From a virus, in IMG/VR virus record IMGVR_UViG_3300025869_000007, positions 19,953-83,952 of that record: a DNA stretch of 64,000 nucleotides; one strand, 5' to 3'. How positions within the stretch are numbered: the first letter of the stretch is position 1; each line of letters opens with the position of its first letter. Position numbers and translations under genes: made by a program. Positions 1 through 10,500 of the stretch are shown piece after piece. Under the pieces are notes generated by a model. The model was not told the DNA's origin and searched no databases. It was given only the letters and a program-made list of their open reading frames with translations.

Positions 1-436
1 AGCAAACTTTAATGAGAAAGGAGCATTTCAAAATTTTTCTGCATTTGTCCCTGAAGATTCAGACTCTCAATCATGGTGGAAGACAAAACTAGATAGCGAT
101 CAAATCCTTGACGATCATATGCCCAATGCAATGGCAAAAACAGAAAGCTATGTAGAAGCAGGAGTAGAATGGACAGAAGAAAAATACTTCACAGATGTAA
201 GTCAATCTATTGATATATTAAAAAAAATAGGCTATATAAAAGAACCTGAATCTGATGATCCATCTCCACCTAGAGTAAAAAGTGCAGTAAGGTCAGCAGG
301 GGTAAGAAATTGGTTGCTTATAGATGTTAAGTGGGAGATGGTTTCAACAGACTTTGAATCAGGGTATAAAGTTTCGGCAACATACAGACTGTCAGGCAAT
401 AGAGGATACAATGATAGCCTATACGAGGAAGATTAA
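1..436 (+). CDS. Unknown protein, 5'-truncated by the window edge
   Basis: The reading frame is open from base 2, so the gene begins before the window; the internal ATG at 119 is probably not its start. About 144 residues are visible, acidic and soluble, with no motif I recognise. It is followed two bases later by a tiny membrane ORF and then by virion-type genes, so a structural or assembly role is possible by position only. Confidence 0.6.
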   Translation, partial: ANFNEKGAFQNFSAFVPEDSDSQSWWKTKLDSDQILDDHMPNAMAKTESYVEAGVEWTEEKYFTDVSQSIDILKKIGYIKEPESDDPSPPRVKSAVRSAGVRNWLLIDVKWEMVSTDFESGYKVSATYRLSGNRGYNDSLYEED

Positions 437-438
437 AG

Positions 439-516
439 ATGGACGCATCAATAATATTTTGGTTTATATTTATGCTAATAGGAATAATAATATTAGATTG
501 GATATTTAAAGAATGA
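439..516 (+). CDS. Tiny single-pass membrane peptide (25 aa)
   Basis: ATG at 439, stop at 514-516 overlapping the next ATG as ATGA. Almost the whole peptide is one hydrophobic helix (Ile, Phe, Trp, Met, Leu) with an acidic start and a charged FKE end. Too short for usual gene callers, but the exact stop/start coupling on one side and close spacing on the other make it a plausible real gene. Function unknown; a lysis or membrane-insertion helper is only a guess. Confidence 0.5.
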   Translation: MDASIIFWFIFMLIGIIILDWIFKE

Positions 517-1115
517 AAGCACCAAGGTTTAGGTTTAACAACAACTCATTACAAAAAGCTTTTGATAAGATTGCTGATCACTTAGATAAGATACCTAAGC
601 ATAAAAAAATAATTGCAGGAGAGAATTTAAGAAAGCAAGAATCGGTAGATGAAGTAATTTTACATGGTACACCCGCAGGAGGTAAAGGAGGAGCAGGAGC
701 GCCTGACTGTAACTGTCCGTGGGATGTAAAATTTGAGGCAGAAGAAGATAGTGACCCTACAACATATAAGGCTGTAATGACTTATGGTAGGGTAAATAAT
801 TCAGTAACGGATGAAACTGAACTTAAAACAGGCATAGACCCAACAGCAAAAAATCCTAGTCCACAGTATGTATGCTTGGAGGTTACATTTGGAACTACGG
901 GAGGAATTGAAACTTGGAGTATTTCAGAAGAAGGAAGCATTCCTGATGCCCCTGCTCCCGAGCAGTCATACCCAACTTCAGCAAAGATTGTTATAGGGGT
1001 AAGAAAGGGAATGACATTTCATAGAATAGTTGGATGCCATAACTTGGTAATTTATCCAATAAGAATAGGTGGAGACGATTCAGCATATTGGTCATACGAA
1101 GTAATGGCTAGTTAG
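513..1115 (+). CDS. Hypothetical protein in virion gene cluster (200 aa)
   Basis: Basic N-terminal segment of about 50 residues, a Gly/Ala-rich hinge (about residues 52-62), a CNCPWDV segment and then a beta-rich, low-charge C-terminal part. No family recognised. It overlaps the preceding peptide by four bases and lies two bases before a 1617-residue structural-type protein, so a small tail or appendage component is likely from context. Confidence 0.7.
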   Translation: MKAPRFRFNNNSLQKAFDKIADHLDKIPKHKKIIAGENLRKQESVDEVILHGTPAGGKGGAGAPDCNCPWDVKFEAEEDSDPTTYKAVMTYGRVNNSVTDETELKTGIDPTAKNPSPQYVCLEVTFGTTGGIETWSISEEGSIPDAPAPEQSYPTSAKIVIGVRKGMTFHRIVGCHNLVIYPIRIGGDDSAYWSYEVMAS

Positions 1116-1117
1116 TC

Positions 1118-4100
1118 ATGCCATACATAACTTACTTAACTACAGGTAGCTATGATGACACATTAGCAAGCTACACATATTCAGGCACGCACACACAGCG
1201 TAACCATCATAGTGCTACAGAAAATGCTAATTACCCTAACTATTCAAAAAATGCATACAAGTTTAGTGAGACTAATGATGGGACAACAAAAGTAACAGTA
1301 GCACCATTTAGTAATTGCGGACAGGGTGTGCCTATAGGGTATACAAAATCTGTAGAAGTACGCATACAAAATATGTCTATACAAAGAACCGTAAAGGGAG
1401 AGGACGTATCTTGCGGATTGCAATGTGGAGAGTATAAAAGTTCATTAGTAACAGAAATTGAGCGAGGCGAAGAAAAAATAAATGAAAAATACACATTTCA
1501 AGACCCTGCTCGATCAAGACCTGACACAGAGCATAATAATAACTTATTTGCAAACAAGCAAACAGTACAAATTGCACAAGTAACCAATATTGAATACACG
1601 ACTGACGGATATACTACAACAGAAAGATTGCACAAAGGACAAGCATCCTACTACATAACAAGCCAAGCAATCCAAGTACAAGGAAATAGGGGACAGCAAG
1701 TAAATGGTGAAACTTATGTGACTTCGTCATCTTGGAATCCCACTTATCAAGGAACAATAGTAGTACACAAAGATGCTTCTGACGATACAACAACATATGA
1801 GGTAGGCACTCAAAGGGACAATTCTAAAGGCGAGAGGCAACAGGACTTTGAAACCATTACGCTTACCACAAGAAGAGGAAACACTATACTAAAGTATAAC
1901 ACTCTAAGTTTTGGAGTAGGAGATATGCGTTGTGTGGAACTAAAGGTAATTCCATATAGGCGATCAAACCATGATGAAGATGCATACGAAGATACTGTAT
2001 ACGTTCATACAAAGCATTCATATGACAAAACAACCCTGTACCATTGGTTTTCGGATTCTGATCCTCCTGATGCATTTAGTGAAGTTAGTAGTACTTTTGT
2101 TTTTGATGGATCATATTTTCGATCTACAGGGGAAGCAACAAATACAAGAACGCAACCAAAACAAAATAATATAACACTTTCTTCTACAACAGAAACCGAG
2201 TTTACGGGTGCTAATGCAGGAACAAAAGCACCTGTAGGATCAACAGGGTCACACTCAGATGACCCAAAAACGGAAAACATAATGCGAACCTTCTATGGTA
2301 GAAAGGAAGACGGTAGAAGCGGAGGAGGAACTACACATAATGCCGTAACATACGACTTTATGCATCAAGAGGTTAATAATGACGAGGCGAGATTTCATAC
2401 AAGAAGAGGATTGGAATCAGACACCAATGGAAAATGGGTTAGGGAAATAGCGAATAGCGAAAGCGAGGTTACAGTAATGTCTTCTACATTAATGCCAATG
2501 CACAGCCCTTGGGATAAATCTATGCATTATGCGGAAGAAGCAACAAGGGATATGGGTTCATGGAGAGATCAAGGTAATTATACAGGCGTTGATTTTTCCT
2601 CTTCAGCAATAACCATAACTGTGCGAACAGCAGAAACCTTAGAAATAATAAGAGATCAAAACCCTACAGATATAGAGTCTATAGAAATTCCTGAAATAAC
2701 AGCAGAAAAACACTTTCATGTTGGTTCTAACGTGGGAGTCAATTTACCAAAGTGGGTTCAGGTTTTACCTACGACAGGAGTAACAACTCAAGTAAATTTT
2801 GATCACGGATTAATAGACGACAAGAATCCGATGCAATTTGAGAAAACATTAGCTGTATACGAACTTCCTAGTAAAGTGCCATACACAGATGCAAACGGCA
2901 ACACAGCAGATGCGGATGGAAGAGAACTCTTTTATGTAAAATATACAGCAACAAAAAAAGTACAAGCATCTGATCACTATAATCTTAAAGATGTAACTAC
3001 AGGAGGACAAGCAGTAAAATATAAGGACGGACAGCGAGATCGATTCTCTTTTAGCGAGGAGACTACTTCACCTGAGGTTTGGTATGCGAAACATTTCTCA
3101 TCAAAAGGATCACAACAATTTGAACAATGGGGAGTAGGTGGAGAGTGGGGACAATATCAAATAAATACAGCATCGTGTGTAACTACTAGAGCGTCTAAAA
3201 CAGCATATAAGAATATGAAAGCCTCTTATACTTCTCTTGAAGCACAAGGTGGAAATAGTAGAAAAACTCCCGCAGTAGTAAAAGGTTTTACAGATTTAGG
3301 GGATGAAAATGGATCACATGACGCACAAAAAACAGATTATACAGCTACGGCAGGAAGTACGAGAACAAAGCAAGGGAAAACCTCATATGATTATAAAATA
3401 AAAATATGGGGTAGGGAAGGGAGCGCGGATAGACCTTATATAGTTTGCCACACGTACTCTTCAGGGTATCACGGAAATGTATTTATACACTCAGCTAGAA
3501 CAACAGGAGAAACTTATGGTGGAACATCAGAACAAGTGTATTCAGTTTTAGCATATGGAGGACTTGAAGTCTCAGACTTTAAAGCATATAAAAACCCTTT
3601 AATTCTAACTACAGGAGGATGGGAGTTAGGGTATAGACAGCAAGGTGACAGGGCACAACCTCCTGTGGTTAATGGGTCTATGTTTAGCGCCATAAACGGT
3701 GGAATAATAACACGAACATATTTAACAGATGCAGTAGTAACATATTGGGAGTCCTATCAGCATACAATATATCACGATATGGATGGATGGATGGAGTTTT
3801 GTTTATCAGACTATGATTCCGATACAGTAATAACAGAGCTTAATTGGAACAACTTAACCGATCCTTTTAACATGAACGGATGTTACCAAGTTGTATACAT
3901 GGATAACTGCGGTAATTCAAAAGAGTTTGGAGTTGGTATGGGTAGTTCAGGAATGGGAATGTCAAGTGGTGGAATGAATCAGCTACAGTCATATTCATAT
4001 ATAGATAACAATGGAGACAAGCAAGTTCTTGACCAATTTGGCAATCCTTGGAATCCACCTAATTCTAATAATCAACCTCAGAAAAGAGATCCATCTTGTG

Positions 4101-5971
4101 ATCCTTATTCTTGGACATTTTGGAGTACATTTCATCACTCCACAATGACAAAAGAAATTAAGTCCTCCACAGTCGTTAGTATTAAGCTTGAGGGAAGTGA
4201 TATAGCACCTCCTTATTACGGCATGCAGTCATACTATGGGGCAATGCATTATCCTGTACCAAGATACACAAGTGGAGATATTTGGCTTCCTCAGAATGGA
4301 TGGTTTAGTCCTTGGAATGACACTAATGCAGAATTTCACGGAGATTGGGTACAGAAAATATTCGACAGGAATATCGGATCAGTTAATTATCATTTTCAAT
4401 TCCCCCAATATGCAGTTGGTGAAACTCCTGCATTTGCTTTTGGTCGTGAGCCTCCTTTAAGACTCTTTGATACATCATTCAACAACACTCAGTATGTTTT
4501 TTTACAAGCACGAACAGAACCTTTAAATTTTGGTTTGTATGAGCATATAAAGAATGAGGACTTGATTCAGCCTTATCTAAGGTCACAAAAAATATATACA
4601 AGAACAGAACATTGCGAAGGATACAATGGTCACCTTCAACCATTTTATGCACAGGGAATGGGCGCTGAAGGAGACAACTACGAGATGTACCAAAATCATC
4701 CTGAGTATAGAACTAATTGGGTAGATGGAAGAAGGGTAATAAAAAAACTTATCCTAGAAACGAAAATTTTCCAAAAAGGTGTATATGCAATAGCACATAG
4801 CAGGGAAGATAAGACAACTTCATATAATGATGTTTATGTAATGGAGACAGAAAGTTTGGATGCACGATTTACAAGTGATTCAGGATTTTATAAAGATTAT
4901 TTAGAAAACACGCATTTTACTTTAACTTCATCAGGGTCACATCCTAACATACGAGATAGATGGTTTTATAAAACAAGTAGTCAAAAAATTTCTACTCTAA
5001 AATCAGGAAATGATGGAGTTTGGAGGGCGATACGAGAATCGGGAACATCAGGAACAATTCCGTTTAGTATAGAGTCACAAAGAGCCGAATCAAAGACTTA
5101 CCTTAGTGGCAACTTCATACTAGGCTCAAGCGATCCAAGATATTACTTAGTCCATAGACAAACTTTTCCAATAGTTCAGCCTGACTGTTGTGGTTGTAAA
5201 ACATACCATACGTTTAACGAGCAGAAGTGGACAAAGGGTGGTCAAGTTGATAACTTTAGTAGAGACATAGGGGGGCAGTATAGGGCTAAACATGAAAATG
5301 TAATTGGTGGACACTTGACTGTTGCTATGCTTCCTGTTTCTCCTCACGTAAACTTTGATAGTTTTGATCACATTCCACTTCCTATAAGGTTATACAGAAA
5401 GTCCATGAATGTTGCTACATGGTCGTATAATGATTTATTTGCAAACTTACCACCTGCGGGAAGCGATATAATGAGCCTAGATAATGAAATAATTTCATAC
5501 GAAGTGCCTGAGATGTACCTAATGCATCCACACAAACCTTTTGGCGTAGAGTTGAAAAATCACAGCACTTTCACCATAGATTATTTCTTACACATTAAAA
5601 GACCTTGCATTTATGATAAATATGAAAGAATTGGAGTAGATGTAAATATATTAGAAGCATATCTAAATGCACATAACCAATATTCTTTTATGGGATCGTA
5701 TATAGAAGAAGTAGCATATGGAGAGTGGAGTGAGTACCCTGAGTTGCTAATTAACAGAAGAATACAAAGAAATCAAAGCACAAGACAAAACACAGGCGAT
5801 GATTATGTAGATTACCACATGGTACACGTAAATGATACTAATTATGCAAGACTACAAAACGCTCAGCCTGAAGCATTAAAACATCCTGCTATCGGTAGGC
5901 AACCATCGGGGCTTGACTATTACATAACAAGTGAGTTTAACAAATATGCAATGTTTCACACCACCGAATAA
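1118..5971 (+). CDS. Very large virion protein, probably tail or appendage (1617 aa)
   Basis: A single 1617-codon frame, Thr/Ser/Tyr/Asn-rich and beta-prone throughout, with few hydrophobic runs, as in phage tail, fibre or baseplate proteins. No enzymatic motif seen. Around residues 995-1005 it has the sequence SWTFWS after a Cys, which recurs in the 1265-aa protein at 13298, and further on a DCCGC cluster. These shared pieces suggest a repeated structural module. Assignment as virion protein is inferred from size, composition and neighbours. Confidence 0.75.
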   Translation: MPYITYLTTGSYDDTLASYTYSGTHTQRNHHSATENANYPNYSKNAYKFSETNDGTTKVTVAPFSNCGQGVPIGYTKSVEVRIQNMSIQRTVKGEDVSCGLQCGEYKSSLVTEIERGEEKINEKYTFQDPARSRPDTEHNNNLFANKQTVQIAQVTNIEYTTDGYTTTERLHKGQASYYITSQAIQVQGNRGQQVNGETYVTSSSWNPTYQGTIVVHKDASDDTTTYEVGTQRDNSKGERQQDFETITLTTRRGNTILKYNTLSFGVGDMRCVELKVIPYRRSNHDEDAYEDTVYVHTKHSYDKTTLYHWFSDSDPPDAFSEVSSTFVFDGSYFRSTGEATNTRTQPKQNNITLSSTTETEFTGANAGTKAPVGSTGSHSDDPKTENIMRTFYGRKEDGRSGGGTTHNAVTYDFMHQEVNNDEARFHTRRGLESDTNGKWVREIANSESEVTVMSSTLMPMHSPWDKSMHYAEEATRDMGSWRDQGNYTGVDFSSSAITITVRTAETLEIIRDQNPTDIESIEIPEITAEKHFHVGSNVGVNLPKWVQVLPTTGVTTQVNFDHGLIDDKNPMQFEKTLAVYELPSKVPYTDANGNTADADGRELFYVKYTATKKVQASDHYNLKDVTTGGQAVKYKDGQRDRFSFSEETTSPEVWYAKHFSSKGSQQFEQWGVGGEWGQYQINTASCVTTRASKTAYKNMKASYTSLEAQGGNSRKTPAVVKGFTDLGDENGSHDAQKTDYTATAGSTRTKQGKTSYDYKIKIWGREGSADRPYIVCHTYSSGYHGNVFIHSARTTGETYGGTSEQVYSVLAYGGLEVSDFKAYKNPLILTTGGWELGYRQQGDRAQPPVVNGSMFSAINGGIITRTYLTDAVVTYWESYQHTIYHDMDGWMEFCLSDYDSDTVITELNWNNLTDPFNMNGCYQVVYMDNCGNSKEFGVGMGSSGMGMSSGGMNQLQSYSYIDNNGDKQVLDQFGNPWNPPNSNNQPQKRDPSCDPYSWTFWSTFHHSTMTKEIKSSTVVSIKLEGSDIAPPYYGMQSYYGAMHYPVPRYTSGDIWLPQNGWFSPWNDTNAEFHGDWVQKIFDRNIGSVNYHFQFPQYAVGETPAFAFGREPPLRLFDTSFNNTQYVFLQARTEPLNFGLYEHIKNEDLIQPYLRSQKIYTRTEHCEGYNGHLQPFYAQGMGAEGDNYEMYQNHPEYRTNWVDGRRVIKKLILETKIFQKGVYAIAHSREDKTTSYNDVYVMETESLDARFTSDSGFYKDYLENTHFTLTSSGSHPNIRDRWFYKTSSQKISTLKSGNDGVWRAIRESGTSGTIPFSIESQRAESKTYLSGNFILGSSDPRYYLVHRQTFPIVQPDCCGCKTYHTFNEQKWTKGGQVDNFSRDIGGQYRAKHENVIGGHLTVAMLPVSPHVNFDSFDHIPLPIRLYRKSMNVATWSYNDLFANLPPAGSDIMSLDNEIISYEVPEMYLMHPHKPFGVELKNHSTFTIDYFLHIKRPCIYDKYERIGVDVNILEAYLNAHNQYSFMGSYIEEVAYGEWSEYPELLINRRIQRNQSTRQNTGDDYVDYHMVHVNDTNYARLQNAQPEALKHPAIGRQPSGLDYYITSEFNKYAMFHTTE

Positions 5972-5981
5972 TAAAGAAAAT

Positions 5982-7175
5982 ATGATAGCTATAGCCACCT
6001 TTGCCACCAAAAGATATTCTTACGCCATTCCGAATTTTAGCAGAAGGATTGTTTCTGCAATTCAACACGCAAACGAGAAAAAAGGATACTTTATCTTCGT
6101 GACAGACAGAAGCGAAGTAATGGATAGTGTGATAAAAACATTTATTATTGATGCATTACCAAAAGGGTGGATTCCTATTATTTTACCTTTAGACATAGAT
6201 GACGAGGAAAAAAGGAATTACAAAAATGATGCTCAGTTAATGATTGCACAAATGCAAAGCTATGCGTTTACGGAGGCAAGAAAATTAAACGTAAGCAAGC
6301 TTTGGAGCGTGGAGGCAGATGTGCTAGTACCTTACAATGCATTAAGCACAAGCAAGGAACTATTAAAATTTGATGACGGATATTATGATGTAGTAATGTG
6401 TACCTATCCTTCGCAGGGAGGAGGATCATTCTTGGGTGGTAGAGGATCGTATCAGCATCCAATAGCAGAGGACTATTTACCTGAAGAAAGGGATTTACCT
6501 GAAGAGCTTCAAAAGAAAATAGAAAAAAGAGATGCTCAAATGGAAGACAAGGATTTTAGACCTGATGAGGATTGGTATAAAGAAAGGGCTGAGCTACATG
6601 ATGAAATAAAAAAGCATCCACCAAAAGATAATGTGTTTAAAATAATAGGCGAACATGGATGGAGAAAGCGAGGGTGGATGGAGTCGGCATATCCTGCTTT
6701 GGGTAAGGGTGCTATCTTGCCTACAGATTGGGTGGGAATGGGATGCACAATGCTTAGTAAAAAAGCGTTAGCTATGGCGCACTTTGACGGATATCAAGGA
6801 GGTGGCACTCAAGATTTATTTTTATGTTGGAATTGGTGGAATCCTCATGGATTGAATATGGCTGTTTGTACTCATGTGATATGCGATCATGTAGTTAGAG
6901 CTAGGGCAAAAGATTCAAATGACGAAGAACATGGTCAGGACTTTAATAAATTTATTCATGTTCAAGCATTTCATGAACCTGAGGGAGATTATGCAGGACA
7001 CCTAAGGCAAAGACATAATCCACATTATTCTTTTGTGCAGGGCGAAAAATATAATGAAGAAAATGACGGACGCATATATCCTGATCCTCCACCTGAAGAA
7101 GTAAATGTTGAAGATGTAGAAGCAGTCGAAGTTGAAGTACTAGAAGAGCCAAAAAAAGCTAAGCCAAAAAAATAG
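5982..7175 (+). CDS. Putative glycosyltransferase, GT-A-like (397 aa)
   Basis: The frame is open from 5931, but the ATG at 5982 follows the stop of the upstream gene and directly precedes a hydrophobic first beta strand, so I prefer it. The N-terminal half looks like a nucleotide-sugar-binding fold, with a VEADVLVP segment near residue 110 as a possible metal-binding acidic motif. The C-terminus is a long Glu/Pro/Lys-rich tail ending in KKAKPKK. It lies between virion genes, so virion-protein glycosylation is a reasonable inference. The precise family is not established. Confidence 0.55.
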   Translation: MIAIATFATKRYSYAIPNFSRRIVSAIQHANEKKGYFIFVTDRSEVMDSVIKTFIIDALPKGWIPIILPLDIDDEEKRNYKNDAQLMIAQMQSYAFTEARKLNVSKLWSVEADVLVPYNALSTSKELLKFDDGYYDVVMCTYPSQGGGSFLGGRGSYQHPIAEDYLPEERDLPEELQKKIEKRDAQMEDKDFRPDEDWYKERAELHDEIKKHPPKDNVFKIIGEHGWRKRGWMESAYPALGKGAILPTDWVGMGCTMLSKKALAMAHFDGYQGGGTQDLFLCWNWWNPHGLNMAVCTHVICDHVVRARAKDSNDEEHGQDFNKFIHVQAFHEPEGDYAGHLRQRHNPHYSFVQGEKYNEENDGRIYPDPPPEEVNVEDVEAVEVEVLEEPKKAKPKK

Positions 7176-7177
7176 CT

Positions 7178-7253
7178 TTGACGCACATTTAATTGAGTAC
7201 CTACTTTATAAATGTAAAGTAAGATAAGGTATTAAAATTAAATCAAATATATT
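7178..7253 (+). promoter_or_regulatory. Possible promoter before tail-fibre genes
   Basis: TTGACG at 7178-7183 is followed after 18 bases by TACTTT at 7202, and the next ATG is at 7254. Unlike the early-type promoters in this window it would leave a leader of about 40 bases with a TAAGG ribosome-binding candidate. Weak evidence from one site. Confidence 0.35.
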
Positions 7254-7568
7254 ATGAGAGGTGCGTACAATTTTACAGGTGCAGGAATGCATGAATTAAT
7301 CCCTGAAGGTGGACGAGGTAATGAGAAGAAAATTCTTACTCATGGAATAATTAAAAACACATCGGCTGCGCCCTTTGTAGTTTATGTAGGATGGACTGAA
7401 GAAAGAGATGGCGTTGGTGCTATTATAGATGTGGATGCAAGTAATGGATTCCCTGTAGAGTCAGGCGAGACATTTGCATTTGATTTAAGAAGAGAAGGGA
7501 CAAGAGTTAAAGCTCCTGTTCAAGTTTACGGAAATCAGGCAGGGTCAATCAGGTACGTTTTTGAATAA
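7254..7568 (+). CDS. Small structural-type protein (104 aa)
   Basis: Short beta-rich protein with a Gly-rich beginning and no catalytic motif. It immediately precedes a 1247-aa fibre protein, with its TAA overlapping the next ATG (TAATG), and follows a 78-base intergenic gap holding a possible promoter. Similar small proteins in phage tail regions are often head or tail decoration or trimer caps, but I do not recognise this family. Confidence 0.6.
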   Translation: MRGAYNFTGAGMHELIPEGGRGNEKKILTHGIIKNTSAAPFVVYVGWTEERDGVGAIIDVDASNGFPVESGETFAFDLRREGTRVKAPVQVYGNQAGSIRYVFE

Positions 7569-10500
7569 TGAGTTGGTCACTATCAAATACTAGCGGAACT
7601 ACAGCAGGAGGCACAGGTGCTTCAGGGGTAGATGGTTCAACAATAGAAACATACTCAAGCGTTGGTGATAGTGATCCTTTCGTGGGTGGTGCTATAATCA
7701 ATCAAGAGCAATTTGATCAATATGCTATAAATGTTAGTAACTTTAGGTTGTGGAAATTACCTAAGAATTTAGCCCCAACTACCTCAAGTAATTTTCAAGA
7801 TCAAGGAATCTTTGCAGGAACTAATGGCGTAGACGGAGCAGGATACTCAGGAGCGGTTTATGACGCAACGTCAGGGCAAATTACATTTACAGGAGAAAAT
7901 GGAAATGCAGATGTCGTAACACAAGACCTAAGAGGTGTAGACGGAACTTCCTCAACATATCTTACAGGAACAGGAGCGCCTCAGGATGGTGTAACAGGCA
8001 CAGATGGCGATTTATATGTAGATACAGACTCAGGAGATTTTTATGGACCGAGGGCAGGTGGTGCATGGGGAACATCTTCATTAAACATTAATGGACAAGA
8101 TGGCGTAGATGTAACAAGCGCAACTGCAACGACAGGCGATCTTGTAATTACGCTTAGTGATGGTAATGTGATCAATGCAGGACAGGTTTTAGGAGCAAGC
8201 GGAGGAACTCCAACAATTGTTATAGGAACAGTAACAACAGGAAGTGCGGGAACTTCAGCAAGTGTATCTCTTGATAGTTCTTCAACAGCACTAAATAAGG
8301 TTCTAAACTTTACTATCCCTAGAGGTGTAGATGGTGCATCAGGTGCAGACGGAGTTGATGGAACTACATTTACGAGGACTGAGATAATTACAAGAGACTC
8401 AGGAGATATAGGGCAAATTCATGTAGATAGCGAAGAGGGAAAGCTTTACCAAAAAAAGGAGACTTCTCATGTTAGTTCACTCACAATTTCTTTTGCTGAT
8501 TTTTCAGGCGATGACAACACTTTAGACCCAAATGGACGATATGAATTTACAGGCTTCATGGAGACTGTAGATGGAAGGCTAAGAGCAGAGTATGCACTAG
8601 ATAGAGATAATGGAAATCCTGCTCCTGATTACAAAATAGTATTTGACGAAACGGAAAACGAATGGGAATTAATATCTAATACTGATCCTGTTCCACCGCC
8701 ATTAGCTAGATGCCCTGATGCCAACATAGATGGAGAATGTGGTGTATATTTAAATACAGCTAAATGGGATGTTGAGAATCAGAACTACCCTTCTTCAACT
8801 CTTCCTAGTGTTTCAGGTAATGAAACTACTGACGAGTATATTTTCTTAAAAGAAAAAGCAGTAACTCAAGTAGGGAGTTTTGTAAATGAAGGTGTAAAAA
8901 CAGCCTTAACGATTCCGCAGAAAAAAGGCTATGTAAGAGGTGTTCCATATTTTGGAGTAACGCACACGACGGATGGCGTTAAGATGACAGGAGCAATACA
9001 TACGGATGCATCAGAAAATGTAGAAGATTCCTCATCTTTATCTGTAGATTGGAAGCTTAATAAAGTACATCTAGAAGTTACAGGGGCTTGCGAAATTTTA
9101 ATTTATGCAAAAACATCTGACAATATTGTAGTTACAGATGATGACAGTATAGGGATTGGTTCTGCCTATGAAGGCGTTTACACATTACAGTTGGCAGAAG
9201 TAAGCGGTAAAAATGCATATTTAAACAACAACTCTAAATGGATTACTTGGGATAATACAGCATGGGCTATCAGGGACTCAAGCGGAGGATTCGCTGTAAG
9301 AGAAATAACAACACAAGGAGTAGAAGACCCAAGCACTTTAACTCGTTCTGAAACAAACTTATTAAATTTTTACCCTGAGCGAAAGAGCTTAACAATAGGT
9401 GCGTTGTCGGATGCCGAAGGTAACACTCACACAAACACAGGAACGGCAGACACTATATCTTTTGGCTCAGCGTTTAGTGGCGAGATATTCCTTGAAGAGC
9501 TTAGTGATACCTCAGATTATCCTGAAGTTCACTTCCAACTGCTTACAAAAGATGAGGTAAATCTTTCTGTATCATATTTAAAATATTTAAATCTTACTAC
9601 TTGTTGGAATAAAATAGTAGATGTTGCCAATCCTGAAGGGCTTACGCTAGGAGGACTCACAAATGTTAATCGTCTTGCGGATTCACCGCTAACTGATGGT
9701 CAACTAATAAGATGGAGTGAGTCGCTTCAGGAATGGGGTTTGGCTACCCTAGATGCTACAGCTTGGTATGGGGGTTACTCATTACCTTCTGATGATCTAG
9801 GAAGCGATGGAGATTATTATTTTAACTTCACAACTAAAGATATTTCTAGGAAAGAAAACGGAGTATGGGTAGTTAGGGTTAATACATCGAGCGGAGCAGA
9901 CGGAGTAAGTGTATCTACTATTGAAGAAAATGATGGAACGGAAGAAGGTAAACCCGCATTTTCAATAACAATAACTCTAGATGATGGAACTGAATTTACT
10001 TCATCTTCATTAAAAGGAGATACAGGAGCAAACGGAAGCGCCGCAGGATTACCTACAGGCGGTGGAGGAGAAACTACAGGAACAGGAACAGGAGATACAG
10101 ACTTTACTCCTGCTGAAGTAAATAGTGAATTTTGGGTAGACTCGTCTAAAGCTTCTACTATTACATCTAATGTTAGCGGTATACTTACATGGGCTGACGC
10201 ATATGCTCAGGGAGTTAATATGGTTAATCCATCTATTGTTAATTTCCCTGCATTAGCTTCATACACAGGAGTAACAGCAGGATTTAGCGCACTTAATGTT
10301 GTTACATTAGACGGAGTAACTGATACATTAAAAACTAATTCAAATCCTGCATCTGCTGATGGCGACTTTAATATATTTGGAGTATTTCAAATTGATAATA
10401 CTGTGGATGGAATAATCATAGATTATGGTAATGGAAGCACCACAGGATCATTTAAGGTGCATATAGATACAGGCAATTTAAAACTTACTACTACAAGTAA